Source: Planctomycetota bacterium
Lineage (GTDB): Bacteria; Planctomycetota; UBA1135; UBA2386
Assembly (NCBI GenBank): GCA_947444055.1
Contig: CANEYR010000009.1
Location: forward strand, 31,717-95,716
Length of the DNA: 64,000 nucleotides
Reading direction: 5' to 3'
In this document: positions 1-7,922 of the stretch, piece by piece
How the letters are laid out: every line of letters begins with the position of its first letter
Numbering within the stretch: the stretch's first letter is position 1
The notes under the pieces: model-generated
The model's database searches: none
Told to the model about the DNA's origin: nothing
What the model saw: only the letters and a program-made list of their open reading frames with translations
Translations under genes and position numbers: made by a program

Positions 1-762
1 GGCGCCGAGCGAGAACACGTCGCTGATCGGGCCCAGCGACGTGCCGCCGACGAGGTGCTCCGGCGACATGTAGTGCGGCGTGCCGGCGATGACGCCGACC
101 TGCGTCATGGTCGGCGCGAAGTCATCGCGCGCCAACCCGAAGTCGGACAGCAGCGCGTGCCCGTCGCGGCGCAGCAGGATGTTGGCCGGCTTGACGTCGC
201 GATGCAGGATGCCTTGGTCGTGCACGTGCTGCAGCGCGTCCGCGATCGCGGCGATCGCTTGCACCAAGTCACGCAACGAGGCGCCTCGATGGCCGCCATC
301 GGCGCGCAGCGCAGCCAGCCGTCGATCCAGCGACTGCCCTTCCACCAAGTCCATCGCCAACCAGTGCCGTCCGGCGGTTTCGCCCACGTCGAGCACGCGC
401 ACCACGTGCGGGTGGTCGAGCCGGGCCAGCACCAGCGCTTCGCGGCGGAAACGCGCGACCTGGGTGGGGCTGACGGTGACGCCGAGGCCCAACACTTTCA
501 GGGCGACGCGGCGGCCGAGCGAACGTTGGCTGGCTTCGTAGACGACGCCCATGCCGCCGCGCCCGATCTCGCGGGTGATCCGGTAGTCGCCGAAAGCCTG
601 CGCCTCGTCGTCCACCGCGGCCTCCGTCTCGCCGTCGAACAGCAGGTTGAGCAGCTCGGCCAGTTCTGGATGGCTAGACACCACTTCGTGGCGTGCAGCG
701 CCGCGTTCCTGCGATGCCAGGAAGACCTCCATCGCGCGTTCGAGGCGAGAAGCGGAGCTCAT
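1..762 (-). CDS. Hanks-type Ser/Thr protein kinase, partial (N-terminal 254 residues)
   Basis: The gene starts at ATG 762 (an in-frame TGA lies nine codons upstream) and runs off the left edge still open, so only the first 254 codons are seen. A roughly 57-residue leader precedes the kinase domain. Visible kinase elements are the glycine loop GRGGMG (67-72), the ATP-binding lysine in VALK (Lys89), the catalytic loop HRDVKPAN (187-194, Asp189), the Mg-binding DFG (207-209) and the SPE at the end of the activation segment (233-235). All core catalytic residues in this portion are intact. It follows the ECF sigma factor gene by about 100 bp on the same strand, a pairing common in Planctomycetota. 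The C-terminal part, usually a membrane segment plus WD40, TPR or PASTA-like sensor, lies outside the window. Confidence 0.93.
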   Translation of the reverse strand, partial: MSSASRLERAMEVFLASQERGAARHEVVSSHPELAELLNLLFDGETEAAVDDEAQAFGDYRITREIGRGGMGVVYEASQRSLGRRVALKVLGLGVTVSPTQVARFRREALVLARLDHPHVVRVLDVGETAGRHWLAMDLVEGQSLDRRLAALRADGGHRGASLRDLVQAIAAIADALQHVHDQGILHRDVKPANILLRRDGHALLSDFGLARDDFAPTMTQVGVIAGTPHYMSPEHLVGGTSLGPISDVFSLGA

Positions 763-862
763 CGCCGGGTGCGCGTGAGCTCACTCGCAAGCCAAGCCAT
801 GATGACCAGAAGGAGCCGGGTGCTCTGAAACCGAACAACGGATTGCTCAAGGTCGTACCAAG

Positions 863-1498
863 TCACGGCCGCTCCTGCAGCAGCTGGTCGAGTTCCCCCG
901 CGCGAAGCACCTTGAGCTTCTTCGCCAGCCTCGGCAGGGCCCGCGCGTAGCGCATGCGCGCGGCATCCTCTGCGACGCCGAGCCGCGCCCCCACCTCGGC
1001 GAACGACAACTCCTCATACTCGCGCCACATGATCACGTTGCGGTCGTCGGCCTCTAACAGTTCGAGGGCGAGCCGCACCCAGTCACGGATCTCGCTCCGT
1101 TCCGCGGCGGCGCCAGGCTGCGTGATCGACGCCGACTTCGCATCCAGCAGCAGCACCGAACCGGATTCCCCCTGGACCCGACCGGTGGCCTCGCGACGCA
1201 TGTCACGTTTGCCGGCGGTGGCGTGATTGGCCTGCGCGCAGATGGCGTTCTCGACCATGCGCCCGAGCAAGGCGCGCAGGTGGGCGCGCTCGGAGCAGAC
1301 GAACCGCGGACCGGTCTGCAGCACCGTCAGCAGGGTGTTCTGCACGATGTCCTGGGTGTCAACGCGTTGGCGCAGCTGCGCACCGAGACGCCGCCGGACA
1401 TGGGCCTCGATCCAGGTCGCGTCCTGCTGCACCAAGACCGCGATTGCGGTCTGGTCCCCCTGCGCCCAGCGCAGCAGCAGTTCTGCGGTCTCGGACAT
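863..1498 (-). CDS. ECF-type RNA polymerase sigma factor
   Basis: A 211-residue sigma-70 family protein when started at ATG 1498 (MSETAELLLRW). An ATG 36 nt further upstream would add 12 residues; neither has a clear Shine-Dalgarno site. The N-terminal half carries region 2 (around RQRVDTQDIVQNTLLTVL, the core-binding and -10 helices). The C-terminal half carries region 4 helices (EADDRNVIMWREYEELSFAEVGARLG.., then the recognition helix). Between them is a linker of about 60 residues with the Arg-rich stretch KRDMRREATGR. The size and layout fit the extracytoplasmic-function class found beside Ser/Thr kinases in Planctomycetota. The kinase gene follows on the same strand, so co-transcription and control of the sigma factor by phosphorylation are plausible but inferred. 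Confidence 0.88.
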   Translation of the reverse strand: MSETAELLLRWAQGDQTAIAVLVQQDATWIEAHVRRRLGAQLRQRVDTQDIVQNTLLTVLQTGPRFVCSERAHLRALLGRMVENAICAQANHATAGKRDMRREATGRVQGESGSVLLLDAKSASITQPGAAAERSEIRDWVRLALELLEADDRNVIMWREYEELSFAEVGARLGVAEDAARMRYARALPRLAKKLKVLRAGELDQLLQERP

Positions 1499-1630
1499 GG
1501 GCCGTATGGAAGGTCGTTCCAGCGCGGGCGTCAAGGACCGGCGGGGCGTTGGCTGCGTTCAACGTGAATGAGTCACATGGGAAAGGAGAACAGGGAGCAG
1601 CGACCAGTGACGGCTGCTGACAGCGGGTCA

Positions 1631-1885
1631 CTACAAGCGTGCGCGCAGTCCAGCACTCGTGGCAACAACCTGAGTGCCGCGACCACACACCAACTGCGCA
1701 AAGACCGCCTCGCCCTCGAGGCCAGCGGGAACCTCGAACTTCGCCGTGGCCGTCGACGGACCGGTGCGCACCATGGGCAAGAGGGCCAGCACGGGCAAGC
1801 CGACCAGGAGTCGGCCAGACGCCGGTCGGATTGGTCGTGCTCGGCAAGCACTTTCGGCTCTCATGCGGAGGATAGGTGTAGCCAT
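1631..1885 (-). pseudogene. orphan C-terminal fragment of an exported protein
   Basis: The reading frame codes for at most 84 residues and ends in '..TATAKFEVPAGLEGEAVFAQ' followed by '..VVATSAGLRARL'. This pattern, a beta strand, 'P.GL.G...(Y/F)AQ', then a short GLR.R end, is the typical end of large planctomycete exported proteins, here without any upstream body or signal peptide. I read it as the remnant of a gene whose 5' part has been lost. Its upstream end (1885) is 24 bp from the first possible start of the AAA_14 ATPase gene on the other strand, so that gene may have replaced the missing part. A genuine 84-residue protein is possible but unlikely. Confidence 0.5.
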
Positions 1886-1919
1886 AACGCCTTGCAGAAC
1901 TCATAGCTATGGCCGCGAT

Positions 1920-1950
1920 TGCAATTTCGGAACTGCATTCCGATATTGCA
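1920..1950. promoter_or_regulatory. 13-bp inverted repeat at the AAA_14 start (possible operator)
   Basis: Arms 1920-1932 (TGCAATTTCGGAA) and 1938-1950 (TTCCGATATTGCA) match with one mismatch around a 5-nt spacer. The second arm ends 3 nt before ATG 1954. A perfect 10-bp palindrome (CATAGCTATG) lies just upstream at 1902-1911. The layout suits an autoregulatory operator or a stem that hides the start region. If translation began at ATG 1909 instead, the repeat would lie inside the coding region. Confidence 0.45.
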
Positions 1951-1953
1951 TCC

Positions 1954-3108
1954 ATGCCACCGAAGCCCATCTTGCGAACGGCCCGCGCCAACGACATCGC
2001 GCAGGCCCTGCAGCGAGCGCCCATCGTTGGGCTGCTCGGCGCCCGGCAGTGCGGCAAGACCACGCTCGCCAAGGGACTCGCACCCGCGGCGACTTTCGAC
2101 CTCGAGAGTTCGATCGATCGCGGCGCGCTGGCGAGCGCACCGGAGACCACCCTCGGTTCTCTGCGCGGACTCGTCGTGCTCGACGAGATCCAGACCATGC
2201 CGGAACTGCTGCCGATCCTGCGGGTGCTCGCGGACCGGCCGGGGCAGCCAGCGCAGTTCCTGCTGCTCGGCAGCGCGTCGCCGGACCTGATGCGCGGTGC
2301 GTCCGAGTCGCTCGCCGGCCGCATCGCGTTCGTGCATCTGAGTGGCTTCGACATCGACGAAGTGGGCGCCGCCGTGATGCAGCAGCTATGGCATCGCGGT
2401 GGCTTCCCGCGCTCGTTCCTCGCCGCGGACGACGCCAGCAGCTACGCGTGGCGGCAGGACTTCATCGAGACGTTCCTCAGTCGCGATGCCGCGCGTTTTG
2501 GCATCTCGCTACCACCCGAGCAGCTGCGTCGATTCTGGACCATGCTCGCGCATTGCCAAGGCGGTCCGTTGAACGCATCGGACTTGGCGCGTGGCATCGG
2601 CGTCGACCAGAAGACCGCCACGAAGTACGTCGACGTGCTGGTCGGCACGTACCTCGTGCGGCGCTTGCCGCCGTGGTTCGTCAACACGAAGAAGCGGCTG
2701 GTGAAGACGCCGAAGGTCTATGTGCGCGACAGCGGTGTGCTGCACGCGCTGTTGGCGTTGCGTGATGGCGCGGAAGTGATGGCGCATCCGCGCTTCGGCA
2801 TGTCGTGGGAAGGGTTCGCCATCGAGCACGTGATCCACGCGCTGCGGGCCGAGCGCGACGCCTGCTTCTGGGGTTCGCCTGCCGGGGCCGAGATCGATCT
2901 CGTCGTGCCGCGTGGCGGCAAGCTGTACGGGTTCGAGTGCAAGTTCAGCGATGCGCCGAAGAACACCAGCTCCATGCAGGTGGCGCGAGCAGCTCTCGAA
3001 CTCGCCCACCTCTACGTCGTCTACCCAGGCTCGCGCGAGTTCGAGATCGCGGAGGGCATCAGCGCGCTGCCGTTGACGCGCGTCTTCGCGGCCCTGCACG
3101 ATCTGTAG
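1954..3108 (+). CDS. AAA_14 / DUF4143 family ATPase
   Basis: A protein of 384 residues from ATG 1954; an in-frame ATG at 1909 would add 15 residues, but it lies within a likely regulatory inverted repeat. The Walker A motif is GARQCGKTT (29-37) and Walker B is LVVLDEIQ (73-80). The C-terminal half is the DUF4143 region, with a winged-helix-like segment (ARGIGVDQKTATKYVDVL) and a nuclease-like motif with acidic residues (GAEIDLVV .. GFECKFSD) resembling PD-(D/E)XK folds. The family is widespread in accessory DNA, and its cellular role is not established. The gene stands alone between a decayed exported-protein fragment and the oppositely oriented Kai-like operon. Confidence 0.9.
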   Translation: MPPKPILRTARANDIAQALQRAPIVGLLGARQCGKTTLAKGLAPAATFDLESSIDRGALASAPETTLGSLRGLVVLDEIQTMPELLPILRVLADRPGQPAQFLLLGSASPDLMRGASESLAGRIAFVHLSGFDIDEVGAAVMQQLWHRGGFPRSFLAADDASSYAWRQDFIETFLSRDAARFGISLPPEQLRRFWTMLAHCQGGPLNASDLARGIGVDQKTATKYVDVLVGTYLVRRLPPWFVNTKKRLVKTPKVYVRDSGVLHALLALRDGAEVMAHPRFGMSWEGFAIEHVIHALRAERDACFWGSPAGAEIDLVVPRGGKLYGFECKFSDAPKNTSSMQVARAALELAHLYVVYPGSREFEIAEGISALPLTRVFAALHDL

Positions 3109-3211
3109 CACGCAGCTCACGACGGACCATGGCTCGCCCCCCCGTCGTCGCCGTTGAGTCGCACCCGCGGTAGCGGGCGTCGGCGCCAACCTGGCGTCGC
3201 ATGATGCGGCT

Positions 3212-4909
3212 CTAGGCTTGCACGACCTCTTCAGGCGGCCGCCGTAATCCCGCGAGCAGGTTCATCAGGGCATCCAGATCGACGGGCTTGATCATGTGGC
3301 CGTCGAACCCGGCCTCTCTCGATTCACGGCGGTCTTCGTCCTGAGCCCAGCCCGTCACCGCGACCAGCAGCATCAACTTGCCCCAAGGCTGGGCGCGGAT
3401 CTTGCGCGCCACTTCGTGACCGTTCAGCTTCGGCATGCCAATGTCGAGCAGCACGATGTCCGGCATGAACGTCCTCGCCGCTTCGACCGCGGCCAGACCA
3501 TCGAACACGGTGCGTGTCTCGTTGCCGGTGAGTTCCAGCAACATCGCCATCGACGTGGCCGAATCCCGGTTGTCATCCGCCACGAGGATGCGGCGGGCGG
3601 CGATGCTTGATGGCTGGCTGGTGATCGGCGGTGGCGGCACCGTCGAGGGTGTCTCGACCATGATCGGTAGACGCACCACGAACTCACTGCCCTGACCGAT
3701 ACCGGCACTGTGAACTTCCACGCTGCCGCCGTGCAACTCGAGCAAGGTTCGCACCAACGTCAGGCCGATGCCCAAGCCGCTGACGGAACGCTCCAGCGAG
3801 GTATCGACCTGCACGAACATCTCGAAGATGTGAGGCATCTGTTCGGCGGCGAGGCCAACGCCACTGTCCTTCACCCGGATCACAGCGCACTCCTGGCTGA
3901 CTGCAGAGCCTGGATCACCGACTGCTTCCACCTCGACCGTGAGCCAGATGCGACCGCCCTGGTCGGTGAACTTGCAGGCGTTGTTGATCAGGTTGCCCAC
4001 CACTTGAGCAAGGCGGGTCGGGTCGGCATGCACGTACACCCGTTGAGCCGGCAAGGTGACCGTCAGTTCTTGCGTCCTGGACTTGATCATCGAGCTGGCC
4101 GCTTCGATGGCGTGGTTCACGGCGGATACCAAGTCGATTCGCTGCCGACGGAGCTGGATCTTGCCCCGGCTGACGCGGCTCACGTCGAGCAGGTCGTCCA
4201 CCAGCCGCACGATCTGGCCGACCTGACGTTCCATCATCTCGGCAATCGATCGTACGTCCTTCGCATCGCCGACCTTGTTCCAACGTAGCATTTGCACGGC
4301 GTTGCGGATCGGCGCGAGCGGGTTGCGGAGTTCGTGAGCCAGCATCGCCAGGAACTCGTTCTTGCGTCGATCGGACTCTTCGAGAGCCGCCAAGAGGCTG
4401 CTCAGTTTTTCATGGTGGCGCTGCGTCGTGAGGTTCGTCACCAGCAGTCCGATCGCGGCGCCGCTGGTCGACGGCAGCGAGTTGATGGTCAGAAATACCG
4501 GGACGAACGCGCCGTCGGCACTCTGCACATGACTCTCGCCTTCGCCGAAACCGGCGCGGCCTTGCCGCAGCAAGCCTTCGTAGGCATGTCTTGCAGCGAG
4601 TGGGATGAAGTCGCAAAAGTCGACGCCAACCAGCCGCGCGAGGGGTCTGCCTACCAGGTCGGCAAAGCGGCGGTTGCAATAGGTGATGGTGCCGTCTTCG
4701 CTGAGCGTGAGCGCGCCCTGCGCCATTTCCTCCACCAGCAGTCGGTAGGGACGGTCGGCAGTCTCAAGTGTGTAGACCTGTGCCCCGCGCGGCACGTCGA
4801 CCACGAACGCATCCACAGCGCCGCTGCGAATTGCGCGGATCGTATCCTCGGCCTCTTCGAGCCGCAGCCGCAGGTCGTCGATCTCTGCCTGCTGGTTCGC
4901 ATCTGCCAT
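3212..4909 (-). CDS. hybrid sensor histidine kinase with PAS and receiver domains
   Basis: A 565-residue soluble protein with no predicted membrane segment. Order of parts: a short N-terminal coiled coil (1-30), PAS (about 55-165, with the typical LVGRPL), HisKA with the H-box AHELRNP (phospho-acceptor His192), HATPase_c (N box NLINNACKF around 307-315; G1 DSGVGL around 348-353; G2 GLGIGL 378-383), a proline-rich linker (about 420-435), and a C-terminal receiver (Asp-Asp 445-446, phospho-acceptor Asp489 in LLDIGMP). It is the last gene of the kaiC-kaiB-kaiB operon, 12 bp after the second kaiB, so it is the likely output or input kinase of that module. It has no DNA-binding domain, so a partner regulator must lie elsewhere or the output is not transcriptional. 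Confidence 0.93.
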   Translation of the reverse strand: MADANQQAEIDDLRLRLEEAEDTIRAIRSGAVDAFVVDVPRGAQVYTLETADRPYRLLVEEMAQGALTLSEDGTITYCNRRFADLVGRPLARLVGVDFCDFIPLAARHAYEGLLRQGRAGFGEGESHVQSADGAFVPVFLTINSLPSTSGAAIGLLVTNLTTQRHHEKLSSLLAALEESDRRKNEFLAMLAHELRNPLAPIRNAVQMLRWNKVGDAKDVRSIAEMMERQVGQIVRLVDDLLDVSRVSRGKIQLRRQRIDLVSAVNHAIEAASSMIKSRTQELTVTLPAQRVYVHADPTRLAQVVGNLINNACKFTDQGGRIWLTVEVEAVGDPGSAVSQECAVIRVKDSGVGLAAEQMPHIFEMFVQVDTSLERSVSGLGIGLTLVRTLLELHGGSVEVHSAGIGQGSEFVVRLPIMVETPSTVPPPPITSQPSSIAARRILVADDNRDSATSMAMLLELTGNETRTVFDGLAAVEAARTFMPDIVLLDIGMPKLNGHEVARKIRAQPWGKLMLLVAVTGWAQDEDRRESREAGFDGHMIKPVDLDALMNLLAGLRRPPEEVVQA

Positions 4910-4921
4910 GTTACGTCGCGC

Positions 4922-5263
4922 TCATGGCTTGCGGCGCAGGTCCAAGCCCGACAGCACCCGCTCCATGTTGGAGAGGTCGCCGACCAAACGGCGGAGTGGT
5001 GGGGGCAACACCTTGACCAGTGTGGGCACGGCGACGATCTGCTCGTCGATCGCCAGTTGCGGGTTCTGGTAGATGTCGATCACGGTCAGCTCATAGCGTC
5101 CCTGCAGGCGCTCCTCGCAGATCGCCTTGATTGACGCGAACGCCTCCGTGCTGCGCGGCGTCATGCCGGTGACGTAGAGGCGCAAGGCATAGCGCTGCTC
5201 GGGAGAGGGCGCGCCCACCGCGCTTTCAAACGCCCGCGTCGCGTCGGAGTTGGCACGCATCAC
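4922..5263 (-). CDS. KaiB-like protein 2
   Basis: A protein of 113 residues with the KaiB/thioredoxin-like core: strand '[14 protein letters not shown]', helix '[16 protein letters not shown]', strand '[15 protein letters not shown]', then '[23 protein letters not shown]'. The conserved PTL(V/I)K..P.P.RR..GDL signature of KaiB is complete. KaiB docks on the KaiC CI ring in the cyanobacterial clock, and homologues outside cyanobacteria are often found next to a KaiC and a histidine kinase. Its ATG overlaps the stop of the first kaiB by 4 nt, and the hybrid kinase starts 12 bp downstream. An N-terminal extension of about 23 residues precedes the domain. Whether it acts in a timer or only in signalling cannot be told from the sequence. 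Confidence 0.9.
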   Translation of the reverse strand: MMRANSDATRAFESAVGAPSPEQRYALRLYVTGMTPRSTEAFASIKAICEERLQGRYELTVIDIYQNPQLAIDEQIVAVPTLVKVLPPPLRRLVGDLSNMERVLSGLDLRRKP

Positions 5264-5610
5264 CAGATGCCTCCTTGCTCACGACTCGCAGGTGTGGACC
5301 GCAACTGCAACCCCACCAAGGTGCGCTCGGTATTCGACAGGTCGCCGACGATCCTGCGCAGTGGCTCGGGCAGCTTCCGCACCAGCGTCGGGATGGCGAC
5401 GATCTGGTCACCCGCCGCCAGTTGTGGGTGCAGCATGAGGTCGATCACTTCGATGCTGTAGCGGCCTGGCAGGTGCTCTTCGCACAGTCTCGTGAGATTG
5501 GCGAAGGCGGCGATGGACTTCGGTGTCTGTCCGGCAATGTACAGACGCAGTTGCCACGTTGGCGTAGCTGCGTTCGCACCGGCTGGCTCTTCCCGGCCCA
5601 GGGGCTTCAT
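5260..5610 (-). CDS. KaiB-like protein 1
   Basis: A protein of 116 residues, paralogous to the KaiB-like protein encoded just downstream. The core shows '[12 protein letters not shown]', '[13 protein letters not shown]', and '[23 protein letters not shown]', the PTL..P.P.RR..GDL signature of KaiB. It starts with ATG 5610 inside the TGA-containing end of kaiC (ATGA overlap) and ends in a 4-nt overlap with the next kaiB, so all three genes are probably translationally coupled. Two kaiB copies in tandem with one kaiC and a histidine kinase recur in non-cyanobacterial Kai loci; the two copies differ enough that they may bind different KaiC states or partners. Confidence 0.9.
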   Translation of the reverse strand: MKPLGREEPAGANAATPTWQLRLYIAGQTPKSIAAFANLTRLCEEHLPGRYSIEVIDLMLHPQLAAGDQIVAIPTLVRKLPEPLRRIVGDLSNTERTLVGLQLRSTPASREQGGIW

Positions 5611-7373
5611 TTGCGGCTCCGTGGTGTCTCGTGGGAACGGGCGGACGGCTCGGCCTCTTTCAGCACCTTGTCACCTTGTCGGCTGATGCCCATGCGGTCC
5701 CGATCCTGGCGGTTGGTTTCTTCGCGCGATTGCTCCTGGTCGATGTCCCGCTTCGCCACTTCTTCTTCGGCCTCGAACTCCTTCTGCAAGGCGATGATCC
5801 GAGCCTCCTGGGCTTCGCGCTTGAGGACTCGTTCCCGCTGCTTGGCTTCGACCTCCTGGTGCCGGAGCAGGCGGGCCGCCTTTTCGGTGGCCTCTCGCGT
5901 CTGCCGAGCGGAGCCGGTGAGAACGCCCTCCGCGCCCAGATACACATTCTGTAGTTCCACGCCCTGGTCGGTCAGCAGGAACTCGCGGAGTTGATTGGAG
6001 TGAGCCATGCCGCGCGATTTGAGGACGTACATCACTCGATTTCGCTCGCCGTCCAGTTCCAGGTCGCGCAGCAACAGCCAGGTGTCCACGAGCATGGAGA
6101 CATTCGTGGAGGTTTGCTCCAGGGCGGCGTCCCCACTCGTCAGGCTGGTGAGCATCGCCGTGATGCCCTGCATTTTGAGGAAGTCGATCAGCCGGGTCAG
6201 CATGACGTTGGCGTCCTGGCTCGTGCCCACCGAGGTCAGGCTGCCGACGGGGTCCATGACCACCACGCGAGGTTGGAACTTGCGGACCAACTTATGAATG
6301 GTCGCCAAGTGCATTTCCAGACCATGGATCGCGGCGCGGCTGGCATGGAAATGCAGCAAGCCCTGTTGCATCCACGGCTCCAGGTCGATGCCGATGGATC
6401 GCATGTTGCGAAGGATCTGGCCCGGCGACTCCTCGAACGCGAAGTACAGGCAACGCTCGCCGCGCTGGCACGCGGCGGCCACGAAGTGGGCGGCGATGCT
6501 GCTCTTGCCGCTGCCCGCCGTCCCCGACATGAGCACCGTGCTGCCCCGGAAATATCCATCGCCGCCGAGCATGGCATCCAGCCGAGGGATGCCGCTCGAA
6601 ATCCGCGTGGTGCTCGCGGTGTGCTGCAACCCCAGAGACGTGACCGGCAACACGCTGATGCCGTCCGCGTCGATCAGGAACGGGTATTCATTCGTTTCAT
6701 GGCTGGTGCCGCGGTACTTGACGATCCGCAGCCGCCGCGTCGACATCTGCTCGGTCACCCGGTGGTCGAGCACGATGACGCAGTCCGACACGTACTCTTC
6801 CAGGCTGTGTCGGGTGAGCGCACCATCGCCGCTCTCGCCGGTGATGACGGCGGTCACGCCTTTGTCCTTCAGCCAGCGGAACAGGCGACGCAGCTCGCCG
6901 CGCAGAATGGAGACGTTGGACAGACCGCCAAAGAGCGTTTCGATCGTGTCCAACACGACCCGCTTCGCGCCGATCGAGTCGATCGCGAAGTTGAGGCGGA
7001 CGAACAACCCCTCCAAGTCATATTCGCCGGTCTCTTCGATCTCATTCCGCTCGACCCGCACGAAGTCGATCGCGAGCATTTTTTTCTGGACGAGATCGTC
7101 CAAGTCGAAGCCGAGCGAGCGGACGTTCTGAGTCAGTTCCGTGGCGGATTCTTCGAAGGACATGAACACGCCGGGCTCACCGAATTGCGTGGCTCCCCGG
7201 ACCAAGAATTCCATCGCCAGGAGCGTCTTGCCGCAGCCGGCACCGCCGCAGACGAGCGTGGGTCGGCCGCGCGGCAGGCCACCGCCCGTGATTTCATCCA
7301 GGCCTTGGATGCCCGTCGGGGCCTTGGCGAAGCCGGGGTTGTTAGACGTTTGCTGATGGTCGATCTGGGTCAT
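5607..7373 (-). CDS. KaiC-family ATPase with charged C-terminal extension
   Basis: A 588-residue double RecA-domain protein. Start chosen at ATG 7373 because AGGAAGA lies just upstream; a longer frame to 7415 lacks such a site. CI: Walker A GGAGCGKT (43-50), catalytic Glu pair FEES (74-75), Walker B-like VVLDTIETL (139-147). CII: Walker A GTAGSGKS (284-291), Glu pair FEES (314-315), VVMDPVGSL. At the autophosphorylation loop the sequence is [11 protein letters not shown], so Ser426 aligns with cyanobacterial Ser431 and Met427 with Thr432. After the usual end (about 490) comes a highly charged helical tail of about 98 residues, absent from cyanobacterial KaiC. First gene of the kaiC-kaiB-kaiB-kinase operon. 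No KaiA homologue is in the window. Confidence 0.94.
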   Translation of the reverse strand: MTQIDHQQTSNNPGFAKAPTGIQGLDEITGGGLPRGRPTLVCGGAGCGKTLLAMEFLVRGATQFGEPGVFMSFEESATELTQNVRSLGFDLDDLVQKKMLAIDFVRVERNEIEETGEYDLEGLFVRLNFAIDSIGAKRVVLDTIETLFGGLSNVSILRGELRRLFRWLKDKGVTAVITGESGDGALTRHSLEEYVSDCVIVLDHRVTEQMSTRRLRIVKYRGTSHETNEYPFLIDADGISVLPVTSLGLQHTASTTRISSGIPRLDAMLGGDGYFRGSTVLMSGTAGSGKSSIAAHFVAAACQRGERCLYFAFEESPGQILRNMRSIGIDLEPWMQQGLLHFHASRAAIHGLEMHLATIHKLVRKFQPRVVVMDPVGSLTSVGTSQDANVMLTRLIDFLKMQGITAMLTSLTSGDAALEQTSTNVSMLVDTWLLLRDLELDGERNRVMYVLKSRGMAHSNQLREFLLTDQGVELQNVYLGAEGVLTGSARQTREATEKAARLLRHQEVEAKQRERVLKREAQEARIIALQKEFEAEEEVAKRDIDQEQSREETNRQDRDRMGISRQGDKVLKEAEPSARSHETPRSRK

Positions 7374-7922
7374 TCTTCCTCGTGGACCTTTGGGGTTGAA
7401 CGACCGCAGGCGCATCGGTGTCGGTCGCTGCCCTTGCCGCCCACGGTGCTGCAGGCCTCGCTCAAGTCATTACACAAAGGAGAATCCATGGTTAGGGTCT
7501 GGTCGCGCTCCGAGGCAAGACCTGGCGCGGAGTCTTAACCACACGCATGAAAAGCGAATGAAGCCGAGGTGAGATCGCGCCCAGTCGACGTCTACACAAA
7601 GTCCTCGTCCTTGGTCCGATGACCGCACGCATTGACTCGGGTCCCCCGCCGCGGCGGCGGCTTCGAGCACCGTCACCGCGCCGCCGAGATCGACGAAAGA
7701 ACCGGCACCGAGCCCTTCACCCGCGCGCCGTAGTCCAGCCGGTTGCGCCTGCCGTTTCGCGCCCCTCCGCGGCCGACTTCGCACCCAGCGCGCACACCGG
7801 GCGGGGGCGTTGACGCGGTGGCGGGAGCTGAAGATCGGGCTGGTGTGGGTTCCGGGTGGTCCGGGTGGTCCGGGACGCAGTTTGCTCTTCCTACCCGAAC
7901 ACGGCCGTGCTGTCGTGCGACG
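7374..7922. other. intergenic region with one possible tiny ORF
   Basis: This 549-bp gap separates the divergent kaiC operon and the membrane-anchored protein gene. The only thing that stands out is a strong Shine-Dalgarno (AAAGGAG, about 7476-7482) followed by ATG 7488 and a 16-codon frame ending at TAA 7538 on the plus strand. It could be a leader peptide, a broken gene start or chance. I see no repeat, tRNA or convincing promoter in the rest; open frames on either strand lack family resemblance. Confidence 0.3.

Noticed and set aside
1359..2354. 331-codon minus-strand frame over the sigma factor start and AAA_14 gene
   Set aside because: Low-complexity, antisense to AAA_14 and out of frame with the orphan fragment; no motif.
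3212..7373. KaiA homologue near the Kai genes
   Set aside because: No open frame in the operon or the neighbouring gaps resembles KaiA; the fourth gene is a hybrid histidine kinase.
5991..7538. Long open frame (515 codons) antisense to kaiC
   Set aside because: It mirrors kaiC, whose domains are fully supported. The antisense translation is rich in Arg, Gln, His and Val without family motifs, as expected for third-position GC bias.
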